DNA of 64,000 bases from Sphingobacterium litopenaei (GCF_014692495.1 NZ_JACOIJ010000005.1:97713-161712); one strand, 5' to 3'; shown: positions 36,015-46,005, numbered from the stretch's first letter. Translations and numbers: made by a program. The notes: a model not told the origin generated them from the sequence alone.

Positions 36015-37591
36015 TTTTTTGCTACTTGATATTCCCGTGAAGTGGTAAATGTTCTTCCAAACATATCACGCACGCGGAATTCTATAGTATGTTTGCCAAC
36101 TGCTACATCCGAAGGAACCGCAGCCTTCCAGATGTGTGTGCTTAAGTTTGGATCATTAGGACGTAAACCTTTGAGTAAGGTTTCTGAAGTATCCCATTTC
36201 AAAACCTCTAACAACAAGTGCGGGTCATAAGTCTCTGTACGCTTCATCAGTACCCATTTTCCGCCATCCACACGATAGTCAATAGTATCTTTTTCACCGC
36301 CTAAATAATAATTGACATACATGCTGGCCTTCGAGTTTTTCTTTTTCTCCGTCACTTTTGGCAAAAAGATTCCCATTCTCTCGTCTTTTGGAGCATTGCT
36401 AACATGATAATCCAATTCATATTTATTGCCTTTGAAAGTTACTACAGCATATCCTTTTTTAGTTCCATCCACCATAGTGGTAGGCGGCACACCTTTTTCA
36501 TCCAATTCGCCCGTATACCAGCTTCCGCTAGTTGTACCCACATTATAATGATGGTGAGGTTGCTCTTGTTGCCAACCCAACGTTTTATCGATGAAGATCT
36601 GCTTTTGATAATGCGTATGAGCGGACATTGAAAACGTATAAGGGAAATCCTTCAATACCTTAAATAAACGTAAATTATCTTCTTCACGAATAGCGTGTTT
36701 TCCATTATTTACTAGAGGAATATGTGCACAGATTACTACTAAATAATCTTTAGGTACATACTTCAAGTCATTTTCAATAAACTCTAACTGATCTTCGCGC
36801 AATCCGCCAATATATTTTTTAGCCGCATCCTGTCCCTGATACAATACATCGTCCAGAAACAAGAAATGGACTTTACCCTTGTTGAAGGAGTAATTATTGG
36901 GACCAAAATGCGCTTTAAAACTAACATCTGCTAAAGAATCACTTGGCACATCATAGTTCTCATCATGATTACCCATTACTTGATACCATGGCAAGCCAAT
37001 ATCTTTCATGACATTGATGTACGGATCAAACAAATTTGGATCATTACCAACCAAATCCCCCAAACTGATTCCAAACTCATAACCTTTCACGCCTTTTAGC
37101 TCCTCCACTACCCCTCTTTTGAGGTAATCGACTTCGGTCATATTGTAGACTTGTGGATCACCAAACACAATTATTTTATACTCCTCCTTCTCTTCTATTG
37201 GATACAATGGAAAATCTACAGACTTTGGTAGAGGACCGGTCGGATCCACACCTTTGTACTTTAATTTTGGAGCACCTTTAGGATTATGTATATAATAAAA
37301 TTGAGGTAGGTTATTTTCATTTACAGGAGTCATATACCCCGAAGGTTTTACCACAAAAAGTATATTGTCTTCTCCGACAGGCAATTTATATTCCCCTTTG
37401 CTATTGGTTTGGACGACTTCTCGTCCATTGGATACGGCTACGTTCGGTAATACTTTTTCCTTCTTATCTCGCTTTCCATTTCTATTACTGTCTTCAAAGA
37501 CTATCCCTTTGGCAAATTGCTGCGCAGAGGCCTCAAATGAACATAGAAATAAGCTTCCCCAAAAAGCATACTTTATTAATTTGTTTTTCAT
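36011..37591 (-). CDS. Secreted calcineurin-like phosphoesterase
   Basis: This 526-residue protein has a signal peptide (to ASAQ, residue 24) and three parts: an N-terminal beta-sandwich (KGIVFEDSNRNGKRDKKEK), the metallophosphatase core with metal ligands in FGDPQVYN, SLGDLVGND, VMGNHDENY and SAHTHYQ, and a C-terminal beta domain. This three-domain form (MetallophosN/Metallophos/MetallophosC) is common in Bacteroidetes; substrates are probably phosphodiesters in the periplasm. It shares a possible operon with the DUF2461 gene upstream (21-base gap). Confidence 0.88.
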   Translation of the reverse strand: MKNKLIKYAFWGSLFLCSFEASAQQFAKGIVFEDSNRNGKRDKKEKVLPNVAVSNGREVVQTNSKGEYKLPVGEDNILFVVKPSGYMTPVNENNLPQFYYIHNPKGAPKLKYKGVDPTGPLPKSVDFPLYPIEEKEEYKIIVFGDPQVYNMTEVDYLKRGVVEELKGVKGYEFGISLGDLVGNDPNLFDPYINVMKDIGLPWYQVMGNHDENYDVPSDSLADVSFKAHFGPNNYSFNKGKVHFLFLDDVLYQGQDAAKKYIGGLREDQLEFIENDLKYVPKDYLVVICAHIPLVNNGKHAIREEDNLRLFKVLKDFPYTFSMSAHTHYQKQIFIDKTLGWQQEQPHHHYNVGTTSGSWYTGELDEKGVPPTTMVDGTKKGYAVVTFKGNKYELDYHVSNAPKDERMGIFLPKVTEKKKNSKASMYVNYYLGGEKDTIDYRVDGGKWVLMKRTETYDPHLLLEVLKWDTSETLLKGLRPNDPNLSTHIWKAAVPSDVAVGKHTIEFRVRDMFGRTFTTSREYQVAKN

Positions 37592-37612
37592 AATGATTAG
37601 TAGGTATTAAAA

Positions 37613-38275
37613 TTAGATATCTATAGCTTCATGAATAAAATTTTTGAAAGGTAAGGTGCGTTGGAATATTTGTACAATGTCTTCTAATGCAAAAGCTTTC
37701 AAGAGATCACGATCTTCCAAAGGCTTGAATATGATAAAGCTCTTAAGCTTCAGATAATCTATTGCATCATTATCTTCGGAATATCCAGCTGGCGGACGAA
37801 CCAACCTATCTTCTTGTGACAAATCAGCCACAGTCCAATTACCTGCAGATAAAGCTTGTTCGAAGGCTTCTAAATTATAGTCTATCTCCTGACGAATACT
37901 TTCCAAATGTTCTTTCTTTGGTCGCCAATACCCCACCGCAACAAAAGAATTGCTTGGACCAATATGGATATAATACTCTGGCCCATCCAGTTTACGTCCA
38001 TCCACAGAAATCCCAGCAGCAAACCAAGTCTTGTAAGGAGACTTATCTTTTGAAAATCTTACATCTCTATAGATCCTAAACAAGCATTTTTTTGCTTGAA
38101 TAGACTCATCAATATTCGGATCAAAAGCAGAAAGCTTATTAATCAAGGTTTGAATAAAAAGCTCTACGTTATCTTTTGCCTTCTCATAATCCTCTTTATG
38201 TGCATTGAACCATTCTCTATTATTATTCTCTTGTAGAGATTTCAGAAAATCAAAAGTAGAAGCTGCTATATTCAT
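37613..38275 (-). CDS. DUF2461 family protein
   Basis: This 220-residue cytosolic protein has the family hallmarks FLKSLQENNNREWFNAHKED near the N-terminus, FRIYRDVRFSKDKSPYKTW, and YIHIGPSNSFVAVGYW. The family (also TIGR02453) is widespread and without known function. It starts one base after cdsA ends, so translation is probably coupled. The length is normal. Confidence 0.9.
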   Translation of the reverse strand: MNIAASTFDFLKSLQENNNREWFNAHKEDYEKAKDNVELFIQTLINKLSAFDPNIDESIQAKKCLFRIYRDVRFSKDKSPYKTWFAAGISVDGRKLDGPEYYIHIGPSNSFVAVGYWRPKKEHLESIRQEIDYNLEAFEQALSAGNWTVADLSQEDRLVRPPAGYSEDNDAIDYLKLKSFIIFKPLEDRDLLKAFALEDIVQIFQRTLPFKNFIHEAIDI

Positions 38276-38276
38276 A

Positions 38277-39077
38277 TTATTGTAGCATTAATAAAAACAA
38301 AAAGACTAAAGGTGCTGCTATTAATAAACCATCGAATCTATCCAACAATCCGCCATGTCCCGGTAAGATATTACCTGAATCTTTGACACCTAGACTGCGC
38401 TTTAGCATGGATTCCACCAAATCACCCAACGTACCGAATATGCCTATAATAGCTGCCATGGTAACCCATTCCCATTTCGCCAAAGAACCAAAATATTGCT
38501 CCAAATTTAACGCAATCAACATTGCAAATAGTACACCACCAATAAAACCCTCCCAGGTTTTATTAGGTGAAATACGCTCGAAAAGCTTATGTTTTCCAAA
38601 ACTTCTTCCCGACAAATAAGCTCCAGTATCATTCGCCCAGAGAATAATCAAAAAACCTAAAGGAATATAGTAGTTAAAAGTGCCTGAAATAAAGCCTAAA
38701 GCCACAAAAAATAAAAATGGCAGACAGGCATAGATAATACCCAATATGGTATACGCAATATCATTAAAAGGCAACTTGCTCTTTTGATATAAACTCACAA
38801 TAAAAATTGCAGCGAAAAAAGGGATAAATAACCAAACGAACTTAAATGGAATGTATCCTATACAATGAATGCCGATTAAAACCGACAAAACAATAGCAGA
38901 CAACATGCCCAAAATAATATTAGGTTTATTGTCTTCGGATTTGACAATACCATAAAATTCATACAAAGCTCCAATACCGACTAAACTGAAAAATATGGTA
39001 AATACAACTTCACCCAATAGCAAAGCACCAATCAGAACAATGATAAAAAACAGTCCAGTAATTGCTCTAGTTAGCAT
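38277..39077 (-). CDS. cdsA: Phosphatidate cytidylyltransferase
   Basis: This 266-residue integral membrane enzyme (from the ATG at 39077, MLTRAITGLFFI) makes CDP-diacylglycerol from phosphatidate and CTP. Eight or so helices are present, and the C-terminal signature ISPNKTWEGFIGG...GDLVESMLKRSLGVKDSG...HGGLLDRFDG is complete. A GTG at 39101 is an alternative start but lies far within the upstream gene. It overlaps the DUF2007 gene by 11 bases, so the two are coupled. Confidence 0.93.
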   Translation of the reverse strand: MLTRAITGLFFIIVLIGALLLGEVVFTIFFSLVGIGALYEFYGIVKSEDNKPNIILGMLSAIVLSVLIGIHCIGYIPFKFVWLFIPFFAAIFIVSLYQKSKLPFNDIAYTILGIIYACLPFLFFVALGFISGTFNYYIPLGFLIILWANDTGAYLSGRSFGKHKLFERISPNKTWEGFIGGVLFAMLIALNLEQYFGSLAKWEWVTMAAIIGIFGTLGDLVESMLKRSLGVKDSGNILPGHGGLLDRFDGLLIAAPLVFLFLLMLQ

Positions 39078-39291
39078 TGTCCTCCTCCGTAAAAGATGCA
39101 CTATTAATCAATACAGTAGCAATTGCTTCGTCTGATTCGTTTACATACAATTCTATTTTGCCAAATAAATAAGAAGAATCCTGCTTATTTATCAGAACAG
39201 CCGCTATATCATGTTCCTCCAACATTTGTTTCACAATTTCTGCTTCTAAAGCTTGTGTATACGTACGAACTTTAATCCAGCCCTTCTCCAT
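39067..39291 (-). CDS. DUF2007 family small protein
   Basis: This 74-residue cytosolic protein (WIKVRTYTQALEAEIVKQML...) matches the DUF2007 ('putative signal transducing protein') pattern: a ferredoxin-like beta-alpha-beta fold with KVRTY near the start and LYV...DEAIATVLI near the end. It overlaps both neighbours, the CPBP protease upstream (20 bases) and cdsA downstream, showing a compact operon. No activity is known. Confidence 0.85.
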   Translation of the reverse strand: MEKGWIKVRTYTQALEAEIVKQMLEEHDIAAVLINKQDSSYLFGKIELYVNESDEAIATVLINSASFTEEDNAN

Positions 39292-40204
39292 AGTTAATAT
39301 TTGATTTCGATTTTTTATAAAACAATAAAGCGATTGCTGCAGTCAGCAATAAACTGCCAAGATACACAAATATAGGGTAGTTATCGTAAGACTGTAGGTC
39401 TTCGAAAGACTTACCTTGGGTGGTATAATAATAAGCTAAAATGGTTACAGTAGCATTATTCACAAAATGCCCCACTATAGGAACCCAGATATTATTTGTC
39501 CAAATCAACATATAACCGAAAAATGCACCCAACAGTACTCGTGGAAAAAATCCAAAAAATTGCACGTGAATTGCACTAAAAATAATAGCGGTAATCCAAA
39601 TTGCTAAATGTTGATTTTTTACGATTCGGTGCAAAATATGCATTACACTGCCTCGGAAATAATACTCCTCGGCAATTGCAGGAAATACTGCCATCACAAT
39701 GATATTGATAAATAGCAATCCAATACTATCGACCATAACGAGGTTTCGTATCAAATCATTTGAAGCGTCTTCCTGCCTACGCATCCAGTTTTCCACGCCT
39801 TTAAGCCCTTCGGGCAAGGTTATATTCGCATTCCACTCCCCTATAAGGCCCATCATGGGACCAAAAGCCAATAGACCAGCTATAGCTAAAATATAGAATA
39901 GGTATTTATTCTTATTCTGCGAAGGAAAATAAAGGTTATAAGGTTCTCTTTTTTGAAGAAAGATCGCGGGAAGGTAAAATGTTCCAAATGTACTCGAAGC
40001 CAATAAAGCATAGACAAAAAATGGCGTATTCTGTAGAGCAGATAAATCACCTCCACTCGATAAAAAACTTTGCGCATTGGCGTTGGTCAACAAACCTAGC
40101 ACAATAACTAAAATTTGAATACTTATACTACAAGCAAACGTCAGCAAGAGCAACAATAAAATAGACTGCCACGGCGAATGCTGTTTTTCCAAAAAATCAA
40201 TCAT
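39272..40204 (-). CDS. CPBP-family intramembrane glutamic endopeptidase
   Basis: This 310-residue membrane protein has about eight helices and the full CPBP (Abi) active site: Glu179, Glu180 and Arg184 in AEEYYFRG, His213 in FSAIHVQFF, and His246 with Asn249/Asn250 in GHFVNNATV. Family members cleave within membranes or process prenylated or bacteriocin-like peptides; the substrate here is unknown. It heads the CPBP-DUF2007-cdsA-DUF2461-phosphoesterase run. A near-consensus -7 box (TAACTTTA) is directly before its ATG. Confidence 0.9.
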   Translation of the reverse strand: MIDFLEKQHSPWQSILLLLLLTFACSISIQILVIVLGLLTNANAQSFLSSGGDLSALQNTPFFVYALLASSTFGTFYLPAIFLQKREPYNLYFPSQNKNKYLFYILAIAGLLAFGPMMGLIGEWNANITLPEGLKGVENWMRRQEDASNDLIRNLVMVDSIGLLFINIIVMAVFPAIAEEYYFRGSVMHILHRIVKNQHLAIWITAIIFSAIHVQFFGFFPRVLLGAFFGYMLIWTNNIWVPIVGHFVNNATVTILAYYYTTQGKSFEDLQSYDNYPIFVYLGSLLLTAAIALLFYKKSKSNINYGEGLD

Positions 40205-40233
40205 TGGATAAAGTTATACAATATTTATTAATG

Positions 40234-40259
40234 AAAAAGGGACTTTTCAGTCCCTTTTA
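40234..40259. terminator. Terminator downstream of the S41 protease
   Basis: AAAAGGGACT (40235-40244) pairs with AGTCCCTTTT (40249-40258) across a TTTC loop. Confidence 0.85.
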
Positions 40260-40270
40260 TTATGTTTTTA

Positions 40271-43200
40271 TTAATTGACACGAATTGGATCGGCAGGCTT
40301 CTTGATTTTCTTATATGGATATGTTTTCATTTCTTCTAGCAATAGTTGAACAGTTCTTTCCAATTGAGGATCTCTTCCTTCCAACAAATCCTTTGGCATC
40401 TGCTCCACAAAAATATCAGGTGCAACACCTTCATTTTCGATGATATAATTGCCTTTTAAGTCAAAAACACCAAAGTTTGGAGAAGTAATACTTCCGCCAT
40501 CCAAAAGTGAAGGATAGCCAGAAATACCAACCAAAATACCCATGGTAGTACGACCAACTAATTTACCTAATCCTTTGTAACGGAACATATATGGCATCAT
40601 ATCGCCTCCAGAACCAGCATTTTCATTGATAATCATCGCTTTAGGACCATAAATACCGTTACCTGGTGTAGTAAACGATTTACCATCGCGGATCCCCCAG
40701 CCTGCAATTAAATCGCGAGACAATAAATCAATCACGTAATCTGCTACTGAACCACCTCCATTATTACGCTCATCCAACAACAATGCTTTTTTGTCCATTT
40801 GCGAGAAATAATAACGGTTAAAGTTGGTATAACCTTCTCTACCTGTATTTGGCATATAGACATAAGCAATCTGACCATTACTCAACTGATCAACTTTTTT
40901 GCGATTAGCTTCAATACGATCGGTTTGACGTAATTCTATTTCTTGTCCAAAAGAAATTGGTTTTACGACCACTTCACGCGCTCCATCTAACGAAGGCTTG
41001 CTGTTAATTTTCAACACTACTTGTTTGTCAACTTTATTTTCAAGCAATTTGTAAAGATTCACCTCTGGAGAAAGTTTAACTCCATTTACAGCTACGATGT
41101 ATTGACCCTCTTCGATATTCAATCCAGGAGTAGCTAAAGGAGCCTTGAAAGAAGGATTCCATTCCAATGTGCTAAAGATCTTGTTAATCTTGTAGACACC
41201 ATTTACATATTCTAAATCTGCACCTAATGTCCCTGTACTCACAGAAGGACTTGATGGTTGATCTCCTGGATAAATGTAAGCGTGCCCCACCACTAGTTCA
41301 CCCATCATTTCATTCAACAAATAACCCAAATCCGAACGGTGATTTACATAAGGAACAAACTTCTCATATTTCGCTTTCACCGCTTTCCAATCCGCACCAT
41401 GCATATTTTCAACGTAGAAATACTCTTTCTGCATCGCCCACACTTCATTGAAAATTTGTTTCCATTCTGCTGCGGGGTCTACTTCAATTTGAATATTGTC
41501 AATATTTACTTTGCCAGAATTAGGCGCTGGTTTTTGTCCTGCAGTTGCGATATAATAATCACGACCCGAACGATAAAGCATTTTCTTACCATCGGCACTT
41601 ATCACAAATGGTCCTCCGTTTTCAACTAATGTTTTATCCTCAGCCTTTTCTAAATCATATGCACCGATAATTCCGCCTCTTCTGTAAATCAGGATATTCT
41701 CTACATTACCATCCAATGTATAATACCCTGGTTGCAATGGCAATGCTATAATACGTCTATTGATATTATCAAAATCGACTTCTAGTTTTTTCACCTCAGG
41801 TTTCGCTGGCGTTTCTGGCTTTTTAGTTGCAGATTTTTTATCGTTATTCTTTTCCTCTGTTTTCGGTTCCTCTTTTTTCTCCTCCTTTTTATCTTCTTTT
41901 ATCGCTTCTTCATCGCTTTCGGTTTTGAAGATTGTAGGTGTCTTTTTGGACAATATAAAAGCATACACATTGAAAACGGGATTACGATCGTATGCTGACA
42001 TGTGTAAACCAGAATTGCTTAACCCCACATTAGTACTTGCTGTAAAGAATAAATATTTACCATCTCTACTGAAAGTAGGCTGTCCAGCATAAGACATTCC
42101 ATCCGTAACCTGTTGTGCAACTTTCGTGTTCAAGTTGTACATAAAGACTGCCGAAAGACCATTACTTAACGTCTTTTCATAGGCTAACCATTCGGAATCA
42201 AAAGACCAAGAAGGTGAAAAATTGTTTCTTGTTCTTCCGGTTTGCGAAGCTAATTTGTCCGAATCAACAGCAACTACTTTTTTGCTATCGATATCCACAT
42301 AAAAAAGATTTAAATGGGCATCACAGTAGACTAATTTTTTGCTATCTGGTGACCATACAGGTTCAAAATAGAAAATGTCTTTACCTAAATCGATATAAGT
42401 CGGTTCTTCTACAGCTTTCTGATCACGCAAAACCAATTGATATTTACCATTGGCATCTGACAAATACGAAATCCATTTCCCGTTGGGTGACCATGCAGGA
42501 AACTTCTCATGGCTACCGGGTGCATTGGAAATATTACGCGCTTCCCCTTTTTCTTTTGGTACTGAAACGACCTCACCCCTAGATTGAAATAATACACGTT
42601 GGCCCGTAGGAGAAATGTTAAACTCGCGAATATCATCACGTACTTGTACATATTTCGAGCGTTTGTACATTGGGTCTGCCGCAATAGCAATTTTCAATGT
42701 ATTAACTTTCTTACTTCCCGTTTCTAATAGGTGAATACGACCGGCTTGCTCGAAAACAAGTTCGTTTCCTCTTCCTTGCAACGTACGCACATCATAATCT
42801 TTGAAATTTGTAAGTTTTTCAACCTTTTTTGATTGGGTGTCATAACTGAATACATTTACCACCTTATCTCTGTCTGACAAAAAGTAAACTTTTGAGCCTA
42901 ACCACACTGGTTTTACGTCATTGCATCTATCTCCTGGAATTACTTCCACATTCTTAGTCTGCGTATCAAAAACCCAAATCGAAACCATACCACCGCCGCG
43001 GTAGCGTTTGAAGGCTACACGATCGCGCTCAGTTGGATCAGAATTTTTGATATAAGCCCAATAACGGCCATCTGCCGAAGGGGATCCCTGAAAGGCTTCT
43101 GGCATCATCAATGGTATATCCACAGCCGAATTTGTGTTGGTTTTGTATAATCTCGAACTTAAAGAATACTGAAATTCACGAGTCGTCGTGAAATACACTT

Positions 43201-43564
43201 CATTATTATTCAACCAGCCACGAACTACGTCTGCTGCCGGGTGAAAAGTTATTCTTTTGGGTTCTCCTCCATACACCGGTATGGTATAGACATCATTATT
43301 TCCATCGTAATTTCCAGAGAAAGCAATTTGCTTGCCGTCTGGTGAAAATATAGGATTACTCTCTACCCCGGGATTGGTAGTAACCCGTCTTGGATTAGCG
43401 CCGTTTTTCTCAGCAACCCAAATGTCACCGCCATACACAAAGGTAAGATGCGTATCACTGATGCTTGGACTACGAAGTAAAAGGGTTTCCTCTTGTGCCT
43501 TGGAAGGAGAAATGCTGGTGATACTTAATGCGACACCGAGCATAATAGATAGCTTATTTAACAT
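40271..43564 (-). CDS. Tricorn-like S41 family protease
   Basis: This 1097-residue protein has a signal peptide (to SKAQ) and then PD40/WD40-like beta-propeller repeats (IFSPDGKQIAFSGNYDG, WSPNGKWISYLSDANG, FSRDGKYLFF). A Lys/Glu/Pro-rich linker of about 50 residues (roughly 540-592, EEKKEEPKTEEKNND) is followed by a PDZ domain (near 800-870) and the S41 catalytic domain with the nucleophile Ser near 985 in NENAGSGGDMMPYMF. Tricorn proteases degrade peptides; Bacteroidetes secreted versions are thought to act in the periplasm. It stands alone with its own promoter and terminator. Its length is normal for the group. Confidence 0.92.
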   Translation of the reverse strand: MLNKLSIMLGVALSITSISPSKAQEETLLLRSPSISDTHLTFVYGGDIWVAEKNGANPRRVTTNPGVESNPIFSPDGKQIAFSGNYDGNNDVYTIPVYGGEPKRITFHPAADVVRGWLNNNEVYFTTTREFQYSLSSRLYKTNTNSAVDIPLMMPEAFQGSPSADGRYWAYIKNSDPTERDRVAFKRYRGGGMVSIWVFDTQTKNVEVIPGDRCNDVKPVWLGSKVYFLSDRDKVVNVFSYDTQSKKVEKLTNFKDYDVRTLQGRGNELVFEQAGRIHLLETGSKKVNTLKIAIAADPMYKRSKYVQVRDDIREFNISPTGQRVLFQSRGEVVSVPKEKGEARNISNAPGSHEKFPAWSPNGKWISYLSDANGKYQLVLRDQKAVEEPTYIDLGKDIFYFEPVWSPDSKKLVYCDAHLNLFYVDIDSKKVVAVDSDKLASQTGRTRNNFSPSWSFDSEWLAYEKTLSNGLSAVFMYNLNTKVAQQVTDGMSYAGQPTFSRDGKYLFFTASTNVGLSNSGLHMSAYDRNPVFNVYAFILSKKTPTIFKTESDEEAIKEDKKEEKKEEPKTEEKNNDKKSATKKPETPAKPEVKKLEVDFDNINRRIIALPLQPGYYTLDGNVENILIYRRGGIIGAYDLEKAEDKTLVENGGPFVISADGKKMLYRSGRDYYIATAGQKPAPNSGKVNIDNIQIEVDPAAEWKQIFNEVWAMQKEYFYVENMHGADWKAVKAKYEKFVPYVNHRSDLGYLLNEMMGELVVGHAYIYPGDQPSSPSVSTGTLGADLEYVNGVYKINKIFSTLEWNPSFKAPLATPGLNIEEGQYIVAVNGVKLSPEVNLYKLLENKVDKQVVLKINSKPSLDGAREVVVKPISFGQEIELRQTDRIEANRKKVDQLSNGQIAYVYMPNTGREGYTNFNRYYFSQMDKKALLLDERNNGGGSVADYVIDLLSRDLIAGWGIRDGKSFTTPGNGIYGPKAMIINENAGSGGDMMPYMFRYKGLGKLVGRTTMGILVGISGYPSLLDGGSITSPNFGVFDLKGNYIIENEGVAPDIFVEQMPKDLLEGRDPQLERTVQLLLEEMKTYPYKKIKKPADPIRVN

Positions 43565-43591
43565 TTTATGGCAATATGTGGTTATTTAACT

Positions 43592-43599
43592 CAAATATA
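43592..43599 (-). promoter_or_regulatory. -7 box of the S41 protease gene
   Basis: TATATTTG on the minus strand, 27 bases before the ATG at 43564. Confidence 0.5.
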
Positions 43600-43648
43600 A
43601 ATGAATTAAACAATAAGCTTTGGCATATAACCAATATGTTGCAAAAAA

Positions 43649-43679
43649 AAGAGGTAAAACCTTATCGATTTTACCTCTT
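43649..43679. terminator. Terminator downstream of the zinc-ribbon gene
   Basis: AAGAGGTAAAA (43649-43659) pairs with TTTTACCTCTT (43669-43679). On the minus strand it is followed by a run of eight T. Confidence 0.88.
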
Positions 43680-43698
43680 CTTATTTCGAATTAATTTC

Positions 43699-44433
43699 TT
43701 AATCTTCAGATGAGATCTCTTCGTCTACTAAAATACGACCACAGTGCTCACAAATGATCAATTTTTTACGTTGACGAATTTCTGATTGCAATTGAGGCGG
43801 TATCTTGTTGTGACAACCTGAACAGCTATCACGTTCAATTGAAACCACAGCTAAGCCATTACGGTAAGAACCACGAAGCTTATTGTATACCTTCAACAAA
43901 CGCTCTTCATTGTTTTGAGAAGCCGCTTCTGCTTTTTGCAATAATGCTTCTTCTTCGATTTGAGTTTCAGAAGCAATAGTTTCTAACTCTTGTTTCTTGA
44001 TCTCTAATTCACCTTTAGCATAATCCAAGTTACCTTGCGCTTTCTCGTAAGCCTCAGTTTTGTTTTTAATTTCAAACTCAGCTTCTTTGATGCGTTTTTC
44101 GCAAACTTGAATTTCTAAACCTTGAATTTCGATTTCTTTAGAAATAGCGTCGTACTCACGATTGTTTTTTACTTCGTTCAATTGTCCTTCGTATTTTTTG
44201 ATCGCTGCTTGCGCATCTTTGATCATATTTTTACGTTTTACAATTGAATCTTCTAAATCGTCTAATTCAACTCTGATTTTTTCAAGACGAGTTTCCAACC
44301 CAGCGATTTCATCCTCTAAGTCAGCTACTTCGATAGGAAGCTCACCACGTACTTGGCGAATCTTATCTATTTTGGTGTGGATCGATTGCAACGACCACAA
44401 TGCCTTTAATTTTTGTTCTACGGTTTGTTCCAT
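43699..44433 (-). CDS. Coiled-coil protein with C4 zinc ribbon
   Basis: This 244-residue protein has about 170 residues of coiled coil and then a C-terminal zinc ribbon with two CxxC knuckles (CSGCHNKIPP and CEHCGRILVD). The family (zf-RING_7 / DUF164) is widespread and always near nif3 in Bacteroidetes; it may be a nucleic-acid or ribosome-associated factor, but nothing is proven. Its ATG shares a base with the nif3 stop (TAATG), so translation is coupled. Confidence 0.9.
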   Translation of the reverse strand: MEQTVEQKLKALWSLQSIHTKIDKIRQVRGELPIEVADLEDEIAGLETRLEKIRVELDDLEDSIVKRKNMIKDAQAAIKKYEGQLNEVKNNREYDAISKEIEIQGLEIQVCEKRIKEAEFEIKNKTEAYEKAQGNLDYAKGELEIKKQELETIASETQIEEEALLQKAEAASQNNEERLLKVYNKLRGSYRNGLAVVSIERDSCSGCHNKIPPQLQSEIRQRKKLIICEHCGRILVDEEISSED

Positions 44434-45530
44434 TAACTGTAGTATTTTATTGGATTTGTGTCTATTTCTGTCAATAGGACAGCAAAGTTAACAAATTTTT
44501 TCCGAATTATTTCTAATAATAATTCTTGCGTAAATTGTTCGGATTCATAATGTCCTATATCGGCAATGATAATATCATCTTCGGCATCGAAGAATTCATG
44601 GTATTTGTAGTCTGCGGTGATAAAAATATCCGCCCCAGAACGTTTAGCCTCATTTAATAGAAAGCCACCAGCACCGCCACAAACTGCTACCCTGGCAATT
44701 TTTTTGTCCAAAAGATGAGTATGACGAATAACATTCAATTTTAATTTATCTTTCAGATAAGCCAAAAAATCTTGAGCATCCATTGGCTCGGCCAAATTTC
44801 CGATAGCTCCCGATCCTACATATTGCAATTTATTATCCAAGGTAATAGTATGATACGCCACCTCTTCATACGGATGAGCCGCCAACATACTGACGATGAC
44901 CTGTCTTTCGATTTGTGCAGGAAATATGACTTCAATTTTTGTTTCTTCTACACGTTCCTGTGTTCCGATCTCTCCGATTGCAGGATTTGCCCCAGCCAAT
45001 GGACGAAATGTGCCGTATCCAGCCGTATTATAACTGCATTGATCGTAATCGCCTATACTTCCAGCCCCAGCTTCAAACAAAGCCTGACGAACCTCCTCCA
45101 CATTAGCGCGTGGAACATAGACCACCAATTTCTTTACCAAACCTGATTTTGGACTTAAAATAGCTGTGTTTTCAAGCTCTAGTTTTTCTGCAATCTTTGA
45201 GCTCACACCTCCCAATACATTATCTAGATTTGTGTGGATCGCATACAAAGCAATATTATTCTTAATTGCCTTAATAACTGTACGCTCTACATAATTCTTG
45301 TTATTGAATTTTTTGAGACCTTTAAATACAATAGGATGATGCGAAATAATAATATCACAACCTTTTCCAATGGCTTCATCTACTACTTCTTCAGTACAAT
45401 CCAATGAAATTAATGCCTTGCTCACCTCGTCATTAGGATTCCCTACGATCAATCCCGAATTATCATAAGATTCCTGATAAGCTAATGGGGCAATGGATTC
45501 TAAATATGCTGTAATTTCTCTAATTTTCAT
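44433..45530 (-). CDS. Nif3-like dinuclear metal-centre hexameric protein
   Basis: This 365-residue protein has the two Nif3 half-domains with metal ligands in ISHHPIVFKG, HTNLDN and the C-terminal IADIGHYESEQ. They are separated by a PII-like insert domain of about 120 residues (KLVVYVPRANVEEVRQALFEAGAGSIGDYDQCSY...), the long version found in many bacteria. Family members may act as GTP cyclohydrolase-related metal hydrolases (type 2 YbgI); the true function is unsettled. It is coupled to the zinc-ribbon gene. Confidence 0.93.
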   Translation of the reverse strand: MKIREITAYLESIAPLAYQESYDNSGLIVGNPNDEVSKALISLDCTEEVVDEAIGKGCDIIISHHPIVFKGLKKFNNKNYVERTVIKAIKNNIALYAIHTNLDNVLGGVSSKIAEKLELENTAILSPKSGLVKKLVVYVPRANVEEVRQALFEAGAGSIGDYDQCSYNTAGYGTFRPLAGANPAIGEIGTQERVEETKIEVIFPAQIERQVIVSMLAAHPYEEVAYHTITLDNKLQYVGSGAIGNLAEPMDAQDFLAYLKDKLKLNVIRHTHLLDKKIARVAVCGGAGGFLLNEAKRSGADIFITADYKYHEFFDAEDDIIIADIGHYESEQFTQELLLEIIRKKFVNFAVLLTEIDTNPIKYYS

Positions 45531-45541
45531 AAACGTTTGAT

Positions 45542-46003
45542 CTAATCAAAATCAGTATAGTCTTGCTCCAACAATCGGTTAAATTCTCTAATTTTTAAAG
45601 AATATAACAACAGGGATATGGAGGAAAGAATAAAGATGATAAAAAATACAAATCCTGGTAATGGGAAATTTAATGCGAGAAAACTCCATGCGAAAATATT
45701 CCCATTCTTAAATGCTGGATTTTCTTCTACAGCGACTTTCTTGTCAAAGAATTCATTATTCAAGGAGTCACTAAATTTACGAGCAACAACGAAATTCCAA
45801 TATATATTAAAGAATGGCAACAATAAAAGCCATACCTGTTCCGGATGAATACAGCGATTCTCTGCTTTTATTTTAATTAGTGAAGACCTTAATTGCCAGC
45901 ATACAACAATTAAAAGAATCAAAAAACCTAGAAACGCGAGGGAAATAACAAATAAATACGGCTCTAATAATTTATACTCTGGGCTATTGATGATCTCTTC
46001 CAT
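45542..46003 (-). CDS. Small membrane protein, DUF4328-like
   Basis: This 153-residue protein has three to four hydrophobic helices (LFVISLAFLGFLILLIVV, VWLLLLPFFNIYWNF, PGFVFFIIFILSSISLLLY). The segment WLLLLPFFNIYWNFVVARKFSDSL resembles, from memory, DUF4328 membrane proteins. No function is known. It lies between an alpha/beta hydrolase (2-base gap) and nif3 (11 bases), apparently in one operon. Confidence 0.7.
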   Translation of the reverse strand: MEEIINSPEYKLLEPYLFVISLAFLGFLILLIVVCWQLRSSLIKIKAENRCIHPEQVWLLLLPFFNIYWNFVVARKFSDSLNNEFFDKKVAVEENPAFKNGNIFAWSFLALNFPLPGFVFFIIFILSSISLLLYSLKIREFNRLLEQDYTDFD

Positions 46004-46005
46004 TA

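Noticed and set aside
41760..42092. Plus-strand frame rich in Ser and Phe inside the S41 protease gene
   Set aside because: It is the antisense of the Lys/Glu-rich linker of the protease; the composition is a direct consequence of that linker.
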